Assembly (NCBI GenBank): GCA_015680685.1 | Contig: MNCI01027262.1 | Span: 1,531,580 to 1,595,579 of the forward strand | From: Gnetum montanum | Lineage: Eukaryota > Streptophyta > Gnetopsida > Gnetales > Gnetaceae | Length of the DNA stretch: 64,000 nt | Direction of reading: 5' to 3' | Shown: positions 1 to 11,474 of the stretch, piece after piece | Layout: each line of letters opens with the position of its first letter | Numbering within the stretch: position 1 is the first letter of the stretch | The notes under the pieces: model-generated | Seen by the model: only the letters and a program-made list of their open reading frames with translations | Database searches by the model: none | What the model was told of the DNA's origin: nothing | Made by a program: the position numbers and the translations under genes

Positions 1-124
1 GATAAAACCAAAAAAATAAAATAAATAGCATTTAAAACCATACAGAAGATCTTAATGCCAGTCTTTTCAACATTCATATAACCATTGTTCAATTCCAATC
101 AATAAAATCATGCGTAAGTTATAG

Positions 125-3100
125 TTATGCATCCCCCATGGTGCCACTATCACCTGTATCCCTTAGGTTAGGCTCCAAGCCTAATAAATCATCCTCAAGT
201 GGGTCGTCCTTCTTAGAAGGTATTCCTTTGCGAGGAATGACATCCCCACGAGGCCCTTGCTCCAATGTCGGCTCCATGAGAGGATTCTCTTCGCTATTAC
301 GCTCCTCTTCTTATGCTTGTTTCCCACCCTGTTCGCCTTCGTCCTCCAATTCTTGTACCTGTATACAGCAAATACATTAGCAAAGACTTGACACCATAAT
401 CAAAAAACTTAGATTCAATAATGTTTAAACTTACTCGCGATGGTCCTGCTTCCGCAACAAAGGGGAGCTATTCTAAACCGACCCATAGGCGCTGCATGAT
501 TTCATCCTTAGTTAATTTAGACCATACTTCATTTCCCAGAACAGCTCCAGCTTTCACCTTCCCCTTTTCCACACTAGTCCAGCGAGGCGGATCAGGGAAG
601 AAAGTAGGGACAGTAGTCTCACCCCCGGGAAGAGTCATTTCTCTTTCCAGTGATGCGCTTACTGTCACCTGCTCCTAAAACTTCTCGAAAGCTTGGGATG
701 TGCTAATGACATCAAGGAATACCCGTAAGGATTGAGCTTTGACGGCAGAATCACGATAATGCTAACGATAAGCGATACTTTCTCGCTTATACAAATGCTT
801 GTGATCCTTTTCTTTCTACCCCCACTCTTGCACACTTGCGCAGAAATCCTTCCAGTCTTAGCTTTTCTGAGATAATAGCTCTATCTGCATCCGCTGCTCC
901 ACCAACTCCCGACTGGTTTGCACACTGTTCCTGATTATAGTCCAATAGCGAGAGTAGTTAATCACAGCTGTGCGCCAGTCCTCCTCACCTGTTTCTCGCG
1001 CCTGCAGGAACTCGCATCGTGATTTTAAGTCTCCGACCTCTTTGGCCAGAAACTCCTTCTCCCTCTCTGACCTCTACAACCTTTTCTAGAGGTCTTCATT
1101 GACACTCTTACTCTCCCACAGGGAGCGAGTTGAGCGTAACGCACATTTATGCATCTCCTCATAAATGCTGCATGGCACGACCGGCCCATCAAATGGAGGC
1201 TCCACTGTGTCCAAATCAATGGGCTCCGTTGGGTCCCATCGAAGGCGAGCTCCTGACAGCAAACATTATCAATATAAATAAAACATTACCACTTCATGAT
1301 AAAATAACCCTATTATAGCTATAACATACCAGCTCCAGGATCGACGTGCTCGAGGAACTCGATCATATCGCTGACAACGCCTTCCATGAAGGCGAATTTG
1401 TCAGGAAACTCTCTCCATGTTCTGCTCACAGAGGCAAACGTGGATACATCTTCTTCACCTGTAGCGTAATTTAGTTAAAAATCCTAATTATTAACAAAAC
1501 TCCTCAAGACATCCAATACGCTTACTACCTCTACCAATTACAGTGGGGAGTGCATCAACAATTCCCACCTCCTCCCTGTCCTCACGCACAAGAGTCTGTG
1601 CATCACTAGTCCTAACAGTTGGGGCCTCTTCTTCCAAAACTGGGGCCCCTTCCCCATGACTTAATATCATTGCCCCTATCTCAGGGGTTAACTTCTCCAT
1701 AGGTCTCGCTGTTCATATCACATTCACATTTAGACGATTCAAAATATCCTGGATAAAAATTGCGTAATACAATAACTTTCACTACGTTTCTTTTATGCTT
1801 ACCAGGTGGAGGTTTACTCCGTTGAACTCTGACTTGCATGGTTCAACCTGTGTCACTCCCAGGCTCCACGGGGGCCTCGGTTAAGTGAAGCCTTTTACAC
1901 CGAGCCGAAGGCTCTACAATCTCTACCGCCAAGCGTTTCCCTTACAAAGTATCGCCAGTGTAAGTGGGCATCGCCCCACCTACGCTATCAGGGCCTCGCA
2001 CTCGAGACGCCGCCAAATCCCTTGTCGTTATAGACAGAGATTCGCCAATCCCCTCCGGGGGATCCTGTCCTCGAGTAGTGCCGAAAATGTGGGTAATCCA
2101 AGGCTTGGAAAGCTGGTCTCGGTATTGCTGCACTTAGACCCCATTCCTTTGGATAACCAAAAATTTGGCAAAACACCGAAGGCAAGCTATGAAGAAGGCG
2201 AAATGCACGTTGAAACGAGAATCAAGCTTCTGGCGAAGCTTGATCATTTCAGTGCGTAAACCCTCAGCAAAGTAGCTTGCCCAGTCAAACTGGGTCCCTT
2301 CCTCCATAACCTCCCGCATGATAAAGGTCTATTCTATGGTAAAGAACCTCCCCTGCGAGAGTATTTTGGGGAAATCTTGGGCCCGGAACAAGGGATAAAT
2401 CGTCTTGGTGATCTCTGGTTTGATCTTCTCACAAGGGATCCCCTTAGCCTCCTTCTTGGCCCCTAGCCACGTCTCCAGCCACTCCTGATAGGAGAGGCTC
2501 CTCTTCACCTTTTCCTCTATGGGAAGGCCGTCAGAGGGGACGTCGAAAAGGTCTGCAAAAAGCTAAGCATCAATATCAAAACTTACACATACGTGATGCA
2601 CATGCGTGCAAAAGCGCTTAGCGCTTTCGCTGAAGGAGTTGACTAGGGTTAACATTTCACTGGCGGGGACATCAGGGGTTACGGCCAAAAATAAGTGCAT
2701 TAGCCTTGCTTCCCGCAGCTTAGTAACCAATGCAACCGGGGCCGCCACATGGCCGAGCCAGCATTGTGCCTCCTTGATGTCGTCATAGCGGAAGAGAAGG
2801 GTATTTGCCTCGCGGTCGGAAATTGTAAGGGTAATCTCCCAGGATTCCCTAACTGAACAATGCAAGACACATGTCAAAAAATACTATTACGCGACATTCA
2901 CGATTCACAATTACATTATGCAACAATAAAATACACAGTAATTTTACCAAGTCCAAATGGCAAAGGAAATGGAGGAATTTTCCTCTGCACGTCTACAACG
3001 GTAAGGGGCGGATCCAAAGTCCAATCGTCATGTAACCACTGAAATTCTGGCAATTCTCGAAAGCATCAGCATAACGGGTGGGGTATTCATGAATGTCGAA

Positions 3101-3750
3101 GCCGATCTGCCCCATTACACTAGTGTGTACATTGCTAGTAGAGGTAAACGCCTTTATTGCCATTTCAGTCCAAGTTAAGGTATCACCATCACCTACTAAC
3201 TTGTTCTCATGGATAAAAAACCTATACCATACCACATATGCCTATCTTATGCTTCAGAAAATAGACATATAATGATAATACCGCCAATAAAACCACTTAC
3301 CCCCCTGAATAATACACTGTGCTTGGTGGGTTCTGGAATTAGGTCGAGACATGATGGACCACGAACAAAGTGTTGTATGCGTGGTAACAGCTAAACTGGG
3401 CCATTTCCCAGATCCAACTTAAGCACCTCAACCCTCTGGCATTAAGTTTGCAGTCCTGGGGGCGACCAGTGTCGATAGTCCCATCTGTCAAGAAAGCCAG
3501 AATTCCCTGTGTAGAACCCACTAACAGGTGCTCCAAAATGGCACCAGTAATATCTCCCGACAGGTGTGACCATACAATAATGTTGTAGTTACGTAGTAAA
3601 AACTACAAAAACTCCAACGCACCCTTTCGAAACCATATGGCCCTCCCATGCAACCGATTCTGAGGGGGAGGAACATTAGGTACGATTGGGTTTATGCAGC
3701 ATAAAACCCCGACTATATCCAAGACGATTAGGATGGGTCTTAACATGATA
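125..3750 (-). pseudogene. Decayed multi-exon gene with FCP1/NIF-like HAD domain, antisense to the Tat pol
   Basis: Seven exons can be joined across GT-AG introns: 3750-3301, about 3252-2948, 2852-1803, 1708-1529, 1458-1330, 1252-435 and 358-125 (stop TAA 127-125). Exon 1 reads like the plant FCP1/NIF branch of HAD phosphatases: RPILIVLDIVGVL, then GRAIWFRKGALEFL, NYNIIVWSH, and NTLFVV...QNPPSTV near the exon end, where relatives have NTLLVDDSP...NPPNT. The DxD motif reads D-I-V and the DDSP motif has lost both aspartates, so the domain would be catalytically dead. The second exon still resembles the family's tail (LVGDGDTLTW, SNVHTSVMGQ). The remaining ~700 codons are unrecognised, with a charged coiled-coil-like stretch (about 1100-800) and an acidic C-terminus. 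There are 16 premature stops, all explicable as C-to-T, and a frameshift near 3060. An earlier exon may end at 3875. It may be part of the adjacent Tat element or a captured host gene; function is unknown. Confidence 0.6.
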
Positions 3751-4637
3751 CTGTACAGAGAAAATAATAAACACATCAATGTCTAGATTCAGATTTGCAT
3801 GCTTAAAATATAGAAAATCTACATATTACGCTTAGCTATTCATGCCGAAATCGCCTAAACCCTTGCAAACTTACAAGGTTTGTCCTTGACAACGGCGATA
3901 GACGCAATCCTAGTGTATAAACCCTCGTTTTAATGCAAGGTCTATAGTCTAAAATTTTAATTTACGCAAGCGACGCTACAAGAATAAACACTGCAAAAGT
4001 AACATGAATAAGCAAAGGATAGCCTACCGATTCAAAGGCATAAGGTCTCTCACTTCGACCACTGCCTACAAAACACACTACAGGCTCCCTTGCACCTTGT
4101 CAATCTTGGCCAATTTCGCATTCTTCCCTCTCACTTTAGGCGCCATTGTTACAGTTCTAACACCTTCACACTTTCGCACCTTTACGCCTTTACAAATGAC
4201 GTGCTCCAATCTTCTGCACTTTCCCCTTTCTCTCTGTAACAGCTAAGAATTCAAATTCGCGATAGCAAACAGCCTTTTCTAAATGAAAACTGCTTACTTA
4301 TATGCAAAATTTAACCGACTTGATACCCGATTTCAACGAGACTTGCCTAAATGTTGGCGTGAGTTGGTACCCGAGGATCGAGGCATTAATTGTGTTAGAT
4401 ATCACATGCATTACGATCTGAAACAACCCTAAACTACTGTATCTTATCTCCTCGTAATCAAGTCTCATTAATTACAAGCTGTTCGCGAAATTTAAAATTT
4501 AGTTAGCTTTACGCTTAGTAATGTCACGTCACATCCTATACACTAAACTAAGTGTTATTCATTAAACACTTATCGCGTCAAACTTAGTATCTTTTTAATT
4601 ACTCTCGTATTTGACAATTTTGTAGGCTAATCGACAG
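3751..4637. other. Spacer between antisense gene and Tat pol
   Basis: This ~0.9 kb separates two divergently oriented coding relics. On the minus strand 3760-3751 is a good 3' splice site (pyrimidine run then CTGTACAG), and 3875/3874 is a good donor (CCTT|GTAAGT), so a short upstream exon of the antisense gene probably ends at 3875. On the plus strand, TTTTGTAG ending at 4625 looks like a 3' splice acceptor just before the first pol codons. No gag, protease or LTR is visible here. TTACGC/GCGTAA motifs like those in the 3' LTR occur here as well. Confidence 0.4.
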
Positions 4638-7600
4638 ATGGATGAAATTTTATCTACACCACTAGTTTTAACAAGCTTACATGGTAAAATCATTAGACAA
4701 CTTGATCCTACACTAATAGAAACTAACCTAGCCCTTGATGATGCAATCATAGCCACGTCGGAAACATCTCCAGACTGGCCAGAGCAATCGACATGCACGC
4801 TAGATCTGGAAGCTAGAGATGTAACCGAAGATCCACTCAACGAGGTCTTTGTGGTTACGCATAGGGGTGAGACTAAAACTCTCAAGGTTAGTTCTCTATT
4901 AGACCAAAAGGCACATGATGACATAAAACAGGTTGTCCAGAATAATATCACGGTGTTTGCATGGTCATACAAGGATATGCCGGGACTAGACCCAAGATTA
5001 ATTCAACACAACATAATCCTAGATCCCCATATCAAAGCTGTTAGACAGAAAGCACGAAAGATCAAGCCAGAAGTCACGCTAGCAGTATGTGATGAAATCA
5101 CTAAACTGTACTAGGCTGGTTTTATTTGTGCGGTTGATTACTCAGATTGGGTATCTAACATTGTAGTGGTTCCTAAAAAGACCAGAGGAATACTCATCTG
5201 CATAGACTTCCGAGACTTGAACAAAGCTACAATCAAAGATAACTTCCCATTGCCAAGTATCGATCAATTGGTGGATACAACTACTGGACATGCGCTTTTG
5301 TCCTTCATGGATGGCTTCTCAGGCTATAACCAAATACGCATCAACCCAGAGCACCAGCTAACAACGACATTCATGATGCCTTGGGGAACCTTTTGTTACA
5401 CCATGATGCCTTTTGGCTTAAAAAATGCCGAAGTGACGTATCAATGAGCCATGACGTACATCTTTAGTGATTACCTCCTAGGGAGACTGAATGATTATGT
5501 TGACGATATAGCTATTAAGTCTCTAAAGTTAGAAGATCATTCAGAGGATCTGGAGTTACTCCTCAAAATATGCGCTAAATATGACCTCCGAATTAACCCA
5601 AAAAAGTGTGTGTTTGGAGTCAAAACCGGACACATGCTGGGTTTTGTGGTATTGGAAACTGGCATACGTGTGGATCTTAACAAAGTCAAGGCCATTATTG
5701 AATTGACACCCCCTACAAGTCTTAAGCAATTACACGGACTACAGGGGAGGTTACAGTTTATCAGGTGGTTCATCTCGAGATTAACTGACAAGCTACACCC
5801 TATGCAACATTTTCTTAAAAAGGGGGTTAATTTCGAATGGATGAACGATTGTCAACGTGCGTTTGACAGCTTGAAGCAAGAGCTTCAACGCTTGCCAATA
5901 GTTTTCCCACCGCAAAGGGATCAACCATTTTATATCTACCTCGCAACTTCAAATGTAGCCTTAGCTACATTACTCTATCAAAGGAGAGATGATGGGTCGG
6001 AAATACCCATCTACTACTTGAGTCATGCTCTATGTGCATATGAAATGAGGTACAACGAAGTAGAGCATAACTTCTTAGCATTAGTATTTACGCTCAAGAA
6101 GTGTAGGCATTATCTTTTCCGTAGCCAAGTCAACATCATCTGTAAAAATAATATTCTTAGGGCCATTACGCATAACTTATATGAAAGTACCAAAATAGCT
6201 CATTGGAAGGCTATCACGACAGAATTTGATCCACATTACATTGGCCAATCTTCTATGAAAGGCCAAGCGATAGCCGATCAATTAATAACATCACCTATTG
6301 ACAGTCAAGTAACCATAGAGCCTGAATTTCGAGATGAACACGTACATAGCTTAAGCCCTGTCTTCACAGGCCCTGAAGCAACGTTATACTTCGACGTAGC
6401 TTCAACTATTAGAGGCGGCAGTGCCGCTACAGTTATTATGCTATCACCTAAGGATGTGCATCTTCACGCTTATCGCTTGACCTTCCCCTGTACGAACAAT
6501 GTGGTAGAGTACGAGGGGCTCCTCAAGGGATTACTAACTACCAACAAACTCGATGTTCGATGCCTAGCAATTAGGGGTGATTCGATGCTTGTCATCAATC
6601 AGATCACAGGAGTCTACGCCTACAAGGCTGCACACTTATAGCCCTACTGTGATATGGCTAAAGATCTTCTAAGGCGGTTCACGACCATCGATCCCCAACA
6701 CGTGCCACGCACTGATAACACACTGGCCGACGCACTAGCTACACTGGCTTTGAACGTGCCCTCACACCTATTCGACACCTGTTCCGCATTAATAACAGAT
6801 TGTACAGATCCCATCATTCAGGTGGTGCAAATATCCTCTCTGCTCGAGGATAGAACACTAGAGTGGTACGATAGCATTAAGACTTACCTCTCGCATGGCA
6901 AGCCACCACATGAATTAACACACACGCAGAAAGATGCAATCCGCAAGTGAGCTAGGTAGTACGTCATCATAGGAGACAGTACTCTTTGTAAATGCTCTTT
7001 TGATGGTGTGCTGCTTACTTGCATTAACAAGGATCAAGCACAACGCATAGTTGGCGAGGTCCACGAGGGATTATGCGAAGGACACGTAGCACCACAGGCT
7101 ATGGCTTCAAAAATCCGTCGCTTAGGGTACTACTGGCCATACATGGAAAAAGATTGCCTAACAAAGGTTAAAACTTGCTACACGTGTCAGCGTTACGCAA
7201 ATCTTATACACATGACGCCTACAGAGTTACATACGACTCAGATAACATGGCCTTTTCAACGATGGGGACTAGACATTATAGGTCCCATCACACCGAAATC
7301 TTCCGCAGTTCATAGTTTCATAATTACCGCTACTGAGTACTTCACGAAGTGGGTAGAAGCTATTCCTTTATGGAAGATCACATCTCAACAGATTTATCAT
7401 TTCATCTTAGACAACATTGTAACCATATTTGGCCTCCCGATGACTATCGTGACCGATAACAGGCCACAATTCAGTAGTACAGAAACCAAATCCTTCTGTG
7501 ATAGCCTTGGCATTAAACAATCTTTTTCCTCACCCTATTACCCGCAAGAGAATGGTCAAGCTAAAGCCACAAACAAAGTCATCATCAATCTGCTCAAGAA

Positions 7601-8105
7601 AATGATCGACAGCAACAAGAGACGGTGGCACGAAAAAATCCTCTATGTGCTATGGGCATATTGTACTACATGTAGGATGGCTATAGACAGTATTCCCTAT
7701 AGCCTAGTCTATGGATCTGAAGCAGTGCTGTCCCTCGAGTTGCAAATTCCTTCTCTGAGAATGGTCCTCTCCACGATTATAAATGAGGCTCAACACACCG
7801 AGTCTCGGATCATGGATTTGGATTCAGTAGAAGAGAAGCGAATACAGACACTTGATATAATCGAGAAGTATCAACACAAACAGAGGCAAAAGCATCGCCA
7901 TAATCTCCAGCAGTGTTCGATCAAGAAAGGAGATTTGGTTCTCAAGGCCATTCACGAACCAGTGGGCAAATTCTCTGCAAACTGGGAAGGCCCTTTCTTG
8001 GTGGCTGATGTGTATGGCAATGGGGCATTCAAGCTAGCAGATCACGACGGCAAAGAGCTACCAAATCCTGTTAATCATATATATCTGAAGTGGTACCACA
8101 TATAG
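4638..8105 (+). pseudogene. pol: Tat-lineage Ty3/gypsy pol: RT, two RNase H domains, integrase
   Basis: One frame of 1,155 codons without any frameshift, broken by five premature stops (TAG 5112, TGA 5445, TAG 6639, TGA 6948, TAG 6957). Order: RT with FMDGFSGYNQI and YVDDIAIKS; connection and a degenerate first RNase H (IYLATSNVALATLLYQ, NEVEHNFLAL); a second, archaeal-type RNase H (LYFDVAS, VVEYEGLL, RGDSMLVINQ, DALATLA); integrase zinc domain (HEGLCEGH...CYTCQ); integrase core with Asp at 7272 and Asp at 7455; and a GPY/F-like end (NWEGPFLV). The catalytic Glu expected 35 residues after the second Asp is Lys (codon 7563, NGQAKATNK). Two RNase H domains are the hallmark of the Tat lineage. 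No gag or protease precedes it; an in-frame TAG lies at 4623. Dead element, assignment confident. Confidence 0.9.
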
Positions 8106-8131
8106 CTGCATCTCCAGTGTGAACATCAGGT

Positions 8132-8700
8132 ATGGCCATAATCGTCCGCTATGATGCTAAACTGGCAACAATCGTCCGCTATGACACTAAACTGGCAACA
8201 ATCGTCCGCTATGACGCTAAATTGGCAACAACCGTCTGCTATGACGTAAAACTGGCACTCCCTTCATGCGTCTGCTACGACGCTAAACTAGCACTGATCG
8301 TCCACCACGACGTAAAACTGGCAAGTTGTAACCGTCTGCTACGACGTAAAACTAGCAGTGTTGTACATGTCCGCTAATACAAAAAATTGGCATCTTTTTC
8401 ATGCATCCGCCATGACTCTAAACTGGCACCGGCTGTCCGCCATGACACAAATATCGCATAGGTAAGTAGTCATCTACTGAGACGTAAAACCAGCACAGAC
8501 TGGTCGCTGGGTCATGACACAAAATTAGCACCCACAGCATGGTTTGCTGAGACCATAAATCAGCTTCGCCACCGTCCGCTACGATGAAAAACTAGCATTT
8601 TTCGGTCCGCCCAGACTTTAAATTGGGACCATGGTCTGCTGAGACTTAAAACCAGCAACGACAGTCTACCAGGACTTAAAATTGGGACTCACAAACTATC
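8132..8700 (+). repeat. 30-bp-derived tandem repeat in the 3' untranslated region of the Tat element
   Basis: Three clean 30-bp units (8141-8170, 8171-8200, 8201-8230) share the core CGTCCGCTATGAC-CTAAACTGGCA. They are followed by about a dozen degenerate versions with irregular spacing, still recognisable by (T/C)GTC(C/T)GC(T/C)A(T/C)GAC...AAA(A/C)T(A/G)GCA, to about 8700. The period of ten codons leaves an open frame through the first copies, which I read as a by-product. Tat/Ogre elements are known for tandem repeats between pol and the 3' LTR, and this position fits. Confidence 0.8.
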
Positions 8701-9863
8701 ATCATGCAAATCAAGAGAGCGTAATCATCTCTGTGTAGCTGCAAGGCAAACGGGGTGGAATGCTGGGACAGCCCTAGCTTCACCACCTCACCGGCACTTT
8801 GCTGATCCCTCGGATGTGCTGAAGGGCATACTACTGACCCCTCGGAGATACCGTCACTGCACCCATTTCAGCGGTGGTACCTCTAAGAGGTTAGTTTCAC
8901 CGTCCGAAGCCCTAAAGGAGTTCTCATCAATTACAACTTTGGGGATCTCCGCTCATCATCGCTATCAAGCTCTGGCTTCACAGATTCACCTAGCTAGTTC
9001 TTTACATAACCAGTCAGGTGTGTTGAGTCTGATGTTCTTTGATGACGATATGCTGGTCTGAGCGTCAAGGTTGAAGACTCTAGCCTCGTGCTACAGTTCC
9101 TCCTTCACGGCCCGATCACTTTATCTCGCCTCTAATAGTACTTATTTCAACAACCTTGCCCACGATTCGCATGGACAATGGTATCCTCTATTTTCTTCTT
9201 TGGTTGCAGGTTACTTGCTACGAGGACGTCGTTCGAAGGTGCGTTCATCTGAGTGGTGTAATACCAACAGCGTTTTGAGATGGCTGCTTATGTTGGCCTA
9301 TCCACTCGGAGGGTGCATCCTTGTGTTCCTCATAATCCTACCCCTAGCCCTTATCACTACCCTTAACTATCCCATCCACTTCCCGTATGCAAAATGTACA
9401 TATGCAGCACACACTTTCTGCATTCGCATTACAATCAAGTCCATAAGCTGGTGTAACGCAACTCGCCTAGTGGACGCCCAAAAAAAAAGAGCAGGGGGTC
9501 AACAAAATGGGTGAAACACATCTCACCCAGGCCATGCAGATGCAACACAATTCATCTATGCAACCCCCTTTAACACAAAATGAAGGTATAACTCCATGTA
9601 AACGCAATCGCAGGAGAAAACCTATTTGCTTATGCGTGAAAAAGCTATACCCACTCATTTGGGTCCTACCCAAACCTCATTTGCGTCTTCCCTGAACCTG
9701 TTTCCTCCCATACTATTCTATCTCCCATTTCCTTCATCTCTGCTCCTCTGTGTTGATAGGGTGACACTTGAGTACCTGTTGATAAATGTTGTTGGTACTT
9801 TCATCAGTCCGGTGTTTCATATTCTTTGTCAACATCTTTCGGGCAAGCCCTCTAACCGTCAAC
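8701..9863. other. Noncoding 3' region of the Tat element
   Basis: No domain is recognised. A 147-codon frame at 9071-9514 has no family resemblance and no coding signature beyond its length. The stretch lies between the pol repeats and the polypurine tract and is best read as the element's long 3' untranslated region. Confidence 0.5.
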
Positions 9864-9872
9864 AAAGAGGGG
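9864..9872 (+). promoter_or_regulatory. Candidate polypurine tract (AAAGAGGGG)
   Basis: A run of nine purines lies four bases before a TG (9877) that could begin the 3' LTR. Position after pol and before the LTR promoter is right, but the exact LTR start is not proven because no second LTR is in the window. Confidence 0.4.
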
Positions 9873-10039
9873 CCATTGAAACACCGTGCAAATTGTGAAT
9901 CGGCCTCAGGTGAAGATTCATGATTCAGGCAAAAGTTCGTGATAGAATTCCAGAAGGTAGAACAAGGTAAAGCAAGGCGAAATGGCGCCCGGCATCAAGT
10001 CTCCAAGTTCCTTACAAATTTCAATTTTACTATGTTTTC

Positions 10040-10600
10040 TGTCTTTACACTACATTACGCAACATAGCGTAATGACGCTTAGTGTAATTCTGGTTAACAT
10101 AGTCTGACATCAGAAGGTGACTTACTTCAGCAGATTTGGTGAAGTTTAAGGCCTAAGCAGTGTAATATGCGACTTCTCTCATATCCTGCTAAGTCTTTTG
10201 TCCAGGGTCGGATTTACGCTCTGTTACGCAAGGTAGCGTAATGAGCTTCAAAAAAGGTCAAAGGGAAAGTCCAAAGGAAGTGCGACAGATCGACTCCTTT
10301 CTTTTTGCAAATTGATTACCTTACGTTCGTTACGCTACGCAGCGTACGTCAGCGTAATTTATCGTCAAGTTGATCATTTTTTATGCTTCACTATGCTTTG
10401 CTGCATAAATGAGCGTAAAAAAGCTTGACTCACTATTTCCATGCTTTGTTACGCTCTGCCACGCGATGCAGCGTAAACAAGTGCAATACAGCGTAAAGCC
10501 GGCTAAAGGAGTTACGCATTTGCTACCCATACGCACAATACACTGATAAGCGTATTGTGCGTAATGATGAAGCAGCTTCAGCAAAAGTGTTGACAGCGTA
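10040..10600. repeat. Cluster of TTACGC/GCGTAA inverted motifs in LTR U3
   Basis: About six imperfect inverted repeats built from TTACGC and GCGTAA occur here, for example TTACGCAACATAGCGTAA near 10054, TTACGCAAGGTAGCGTAA near 10224, GTTACGCTACGCAGCGTA near 10329 and TTACGC...GCAGCGTAA near 10449. They lie upstream of the TATA box and could act as protein-binding sites or form hairpins. Confidence 0.6.
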
Positions 10601-10694
10601 TGTTGCAATGTGACGTGACATAGCCAGTTTGTCAAGTCAACGACATCCGGAAAATTTGAGACACATGTCATCAAGGTCGTGCCTTTTCTGCATG

Positions 10695-10704
10695 TTATAA
10701 ATAC
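10695..10704 (+). promoter_or_regulatory. TATA box of the Tat LTR (TTATAAATAC)
   Basis: A canonical plant TATA sequence in the middle of the LTR, followed by GC-richer leader-like sequence. It would drive transcription of the element if this were the 5' LTR copy. Confidence 0.55.
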
Positions 10705-11474
10705 CCCAGTTGGCGAAGAAAGGCAGAGACTTCTGTACTTTTGGAAGAAGAGCAGCGGCTAGCACCTTCATCTTTTGGTAGTTATCATCCTTGAGCAGAA
10801 ACAAGAGACATTTTGAAGCATTTAGCAGCAGGAGTGATCATACCTTTTGGCAAAAATATAGTTCTCCCATCAGTGATCCTTGGCAGTTTTGAGTAGAGAC
10901 TATCCAAAGCAAAGAAGATAGATCAGAGATCAAGAGATCATCTGGTGCGGTTGGCAAGATCTATTGACCAGACACAGTTGGTTGATAGACATCTGAGCTT
11001 GACCTTCCTTGCACTCCATCTTTGGCTTATAAGGTAGACCGAGCTCCATTCTGCACTCCTTGTTAAACATTTTCCTTATTATTTTGTGTATGTTTTGCAC
11101 AAGATAATCGGAGTCTTCCCATTGTAACTTTGTATACAAAATACTTATTTTTTCGAGTCAAAGTACAGATCTTGAAATCATGCATTTCTCTTAAATCCAA
11201 TTCCCTTTGTCATGTTAATGTTGTTATTATTGCAATTTATCTACAACGTTTTCCTTTCCTTTCGTGATTTATCGAATCAAATCGTTCCATGAAACACCTA
11301 TAATCTTCATCGATTTACTGATTAAGTAAGTTCCTGTCTGATCGACAAGACCGTTCAGGGCACTACGGATTCATTTTCTCTAGCACAGCCCTCGCATGGA
11401 TCTGTGGTTAAAACTATGTACACGGATTTTGTTTGGTATTTTCCAGCTACCTACATTTTCCGTCGTTACAATAC

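Larger units (their letters stand above)
9877..11470 (+). mobile_element. Probable 3' LTR of the Tat element (about 1.6 kb)
   Basis: Begins TG after a candidate polypurine tract and ends TTACA at 11470, where Athila gag sequence in the other orientation begins abruptly (from about 11475). It contains a TATA box at about 10695 and a dense GCGTAA motif region before it, as expected for U3. No 5' partner is in the window, so the boundaries are inferred from context only. Confidence 0.55.

Noticed and set aside
1885-2259. 124-codon plus-strand frame
   Set aside because: Antisense shadow of the large exon 2852-1803 of the minus-strand gene, whose splice sites and C-to-T stop pattern give better support.
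4595-4972. 125-codon minus-strand frame
   Set aside because: Shadow of the Tat pol frame on the other strand.
8132-8377. 81-codon frame encoding ten-residue repeats (VRYDAKLATI)
   Set aside because: Follows from a 30-bp DNA repeat whose period is a multiple of three; the repeat continues with lost frame, so a protein is unlikely.
8132-8700. CRISPR-like array
   Set aside because: Direct tandem units without unique spacers, in a plant retroelement.
9071-9514. 147-codon plus-strand frame after the Tat repeats
   Set aside because: No family resemblance; lies in the element's noncoding 3' region and its composition looks random apart from one hydrophobic run.
10381-10674. 97-codon minus-strand frame
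   Set aside because: Runs through the palindromic LTR U3 region; no coding evidence.
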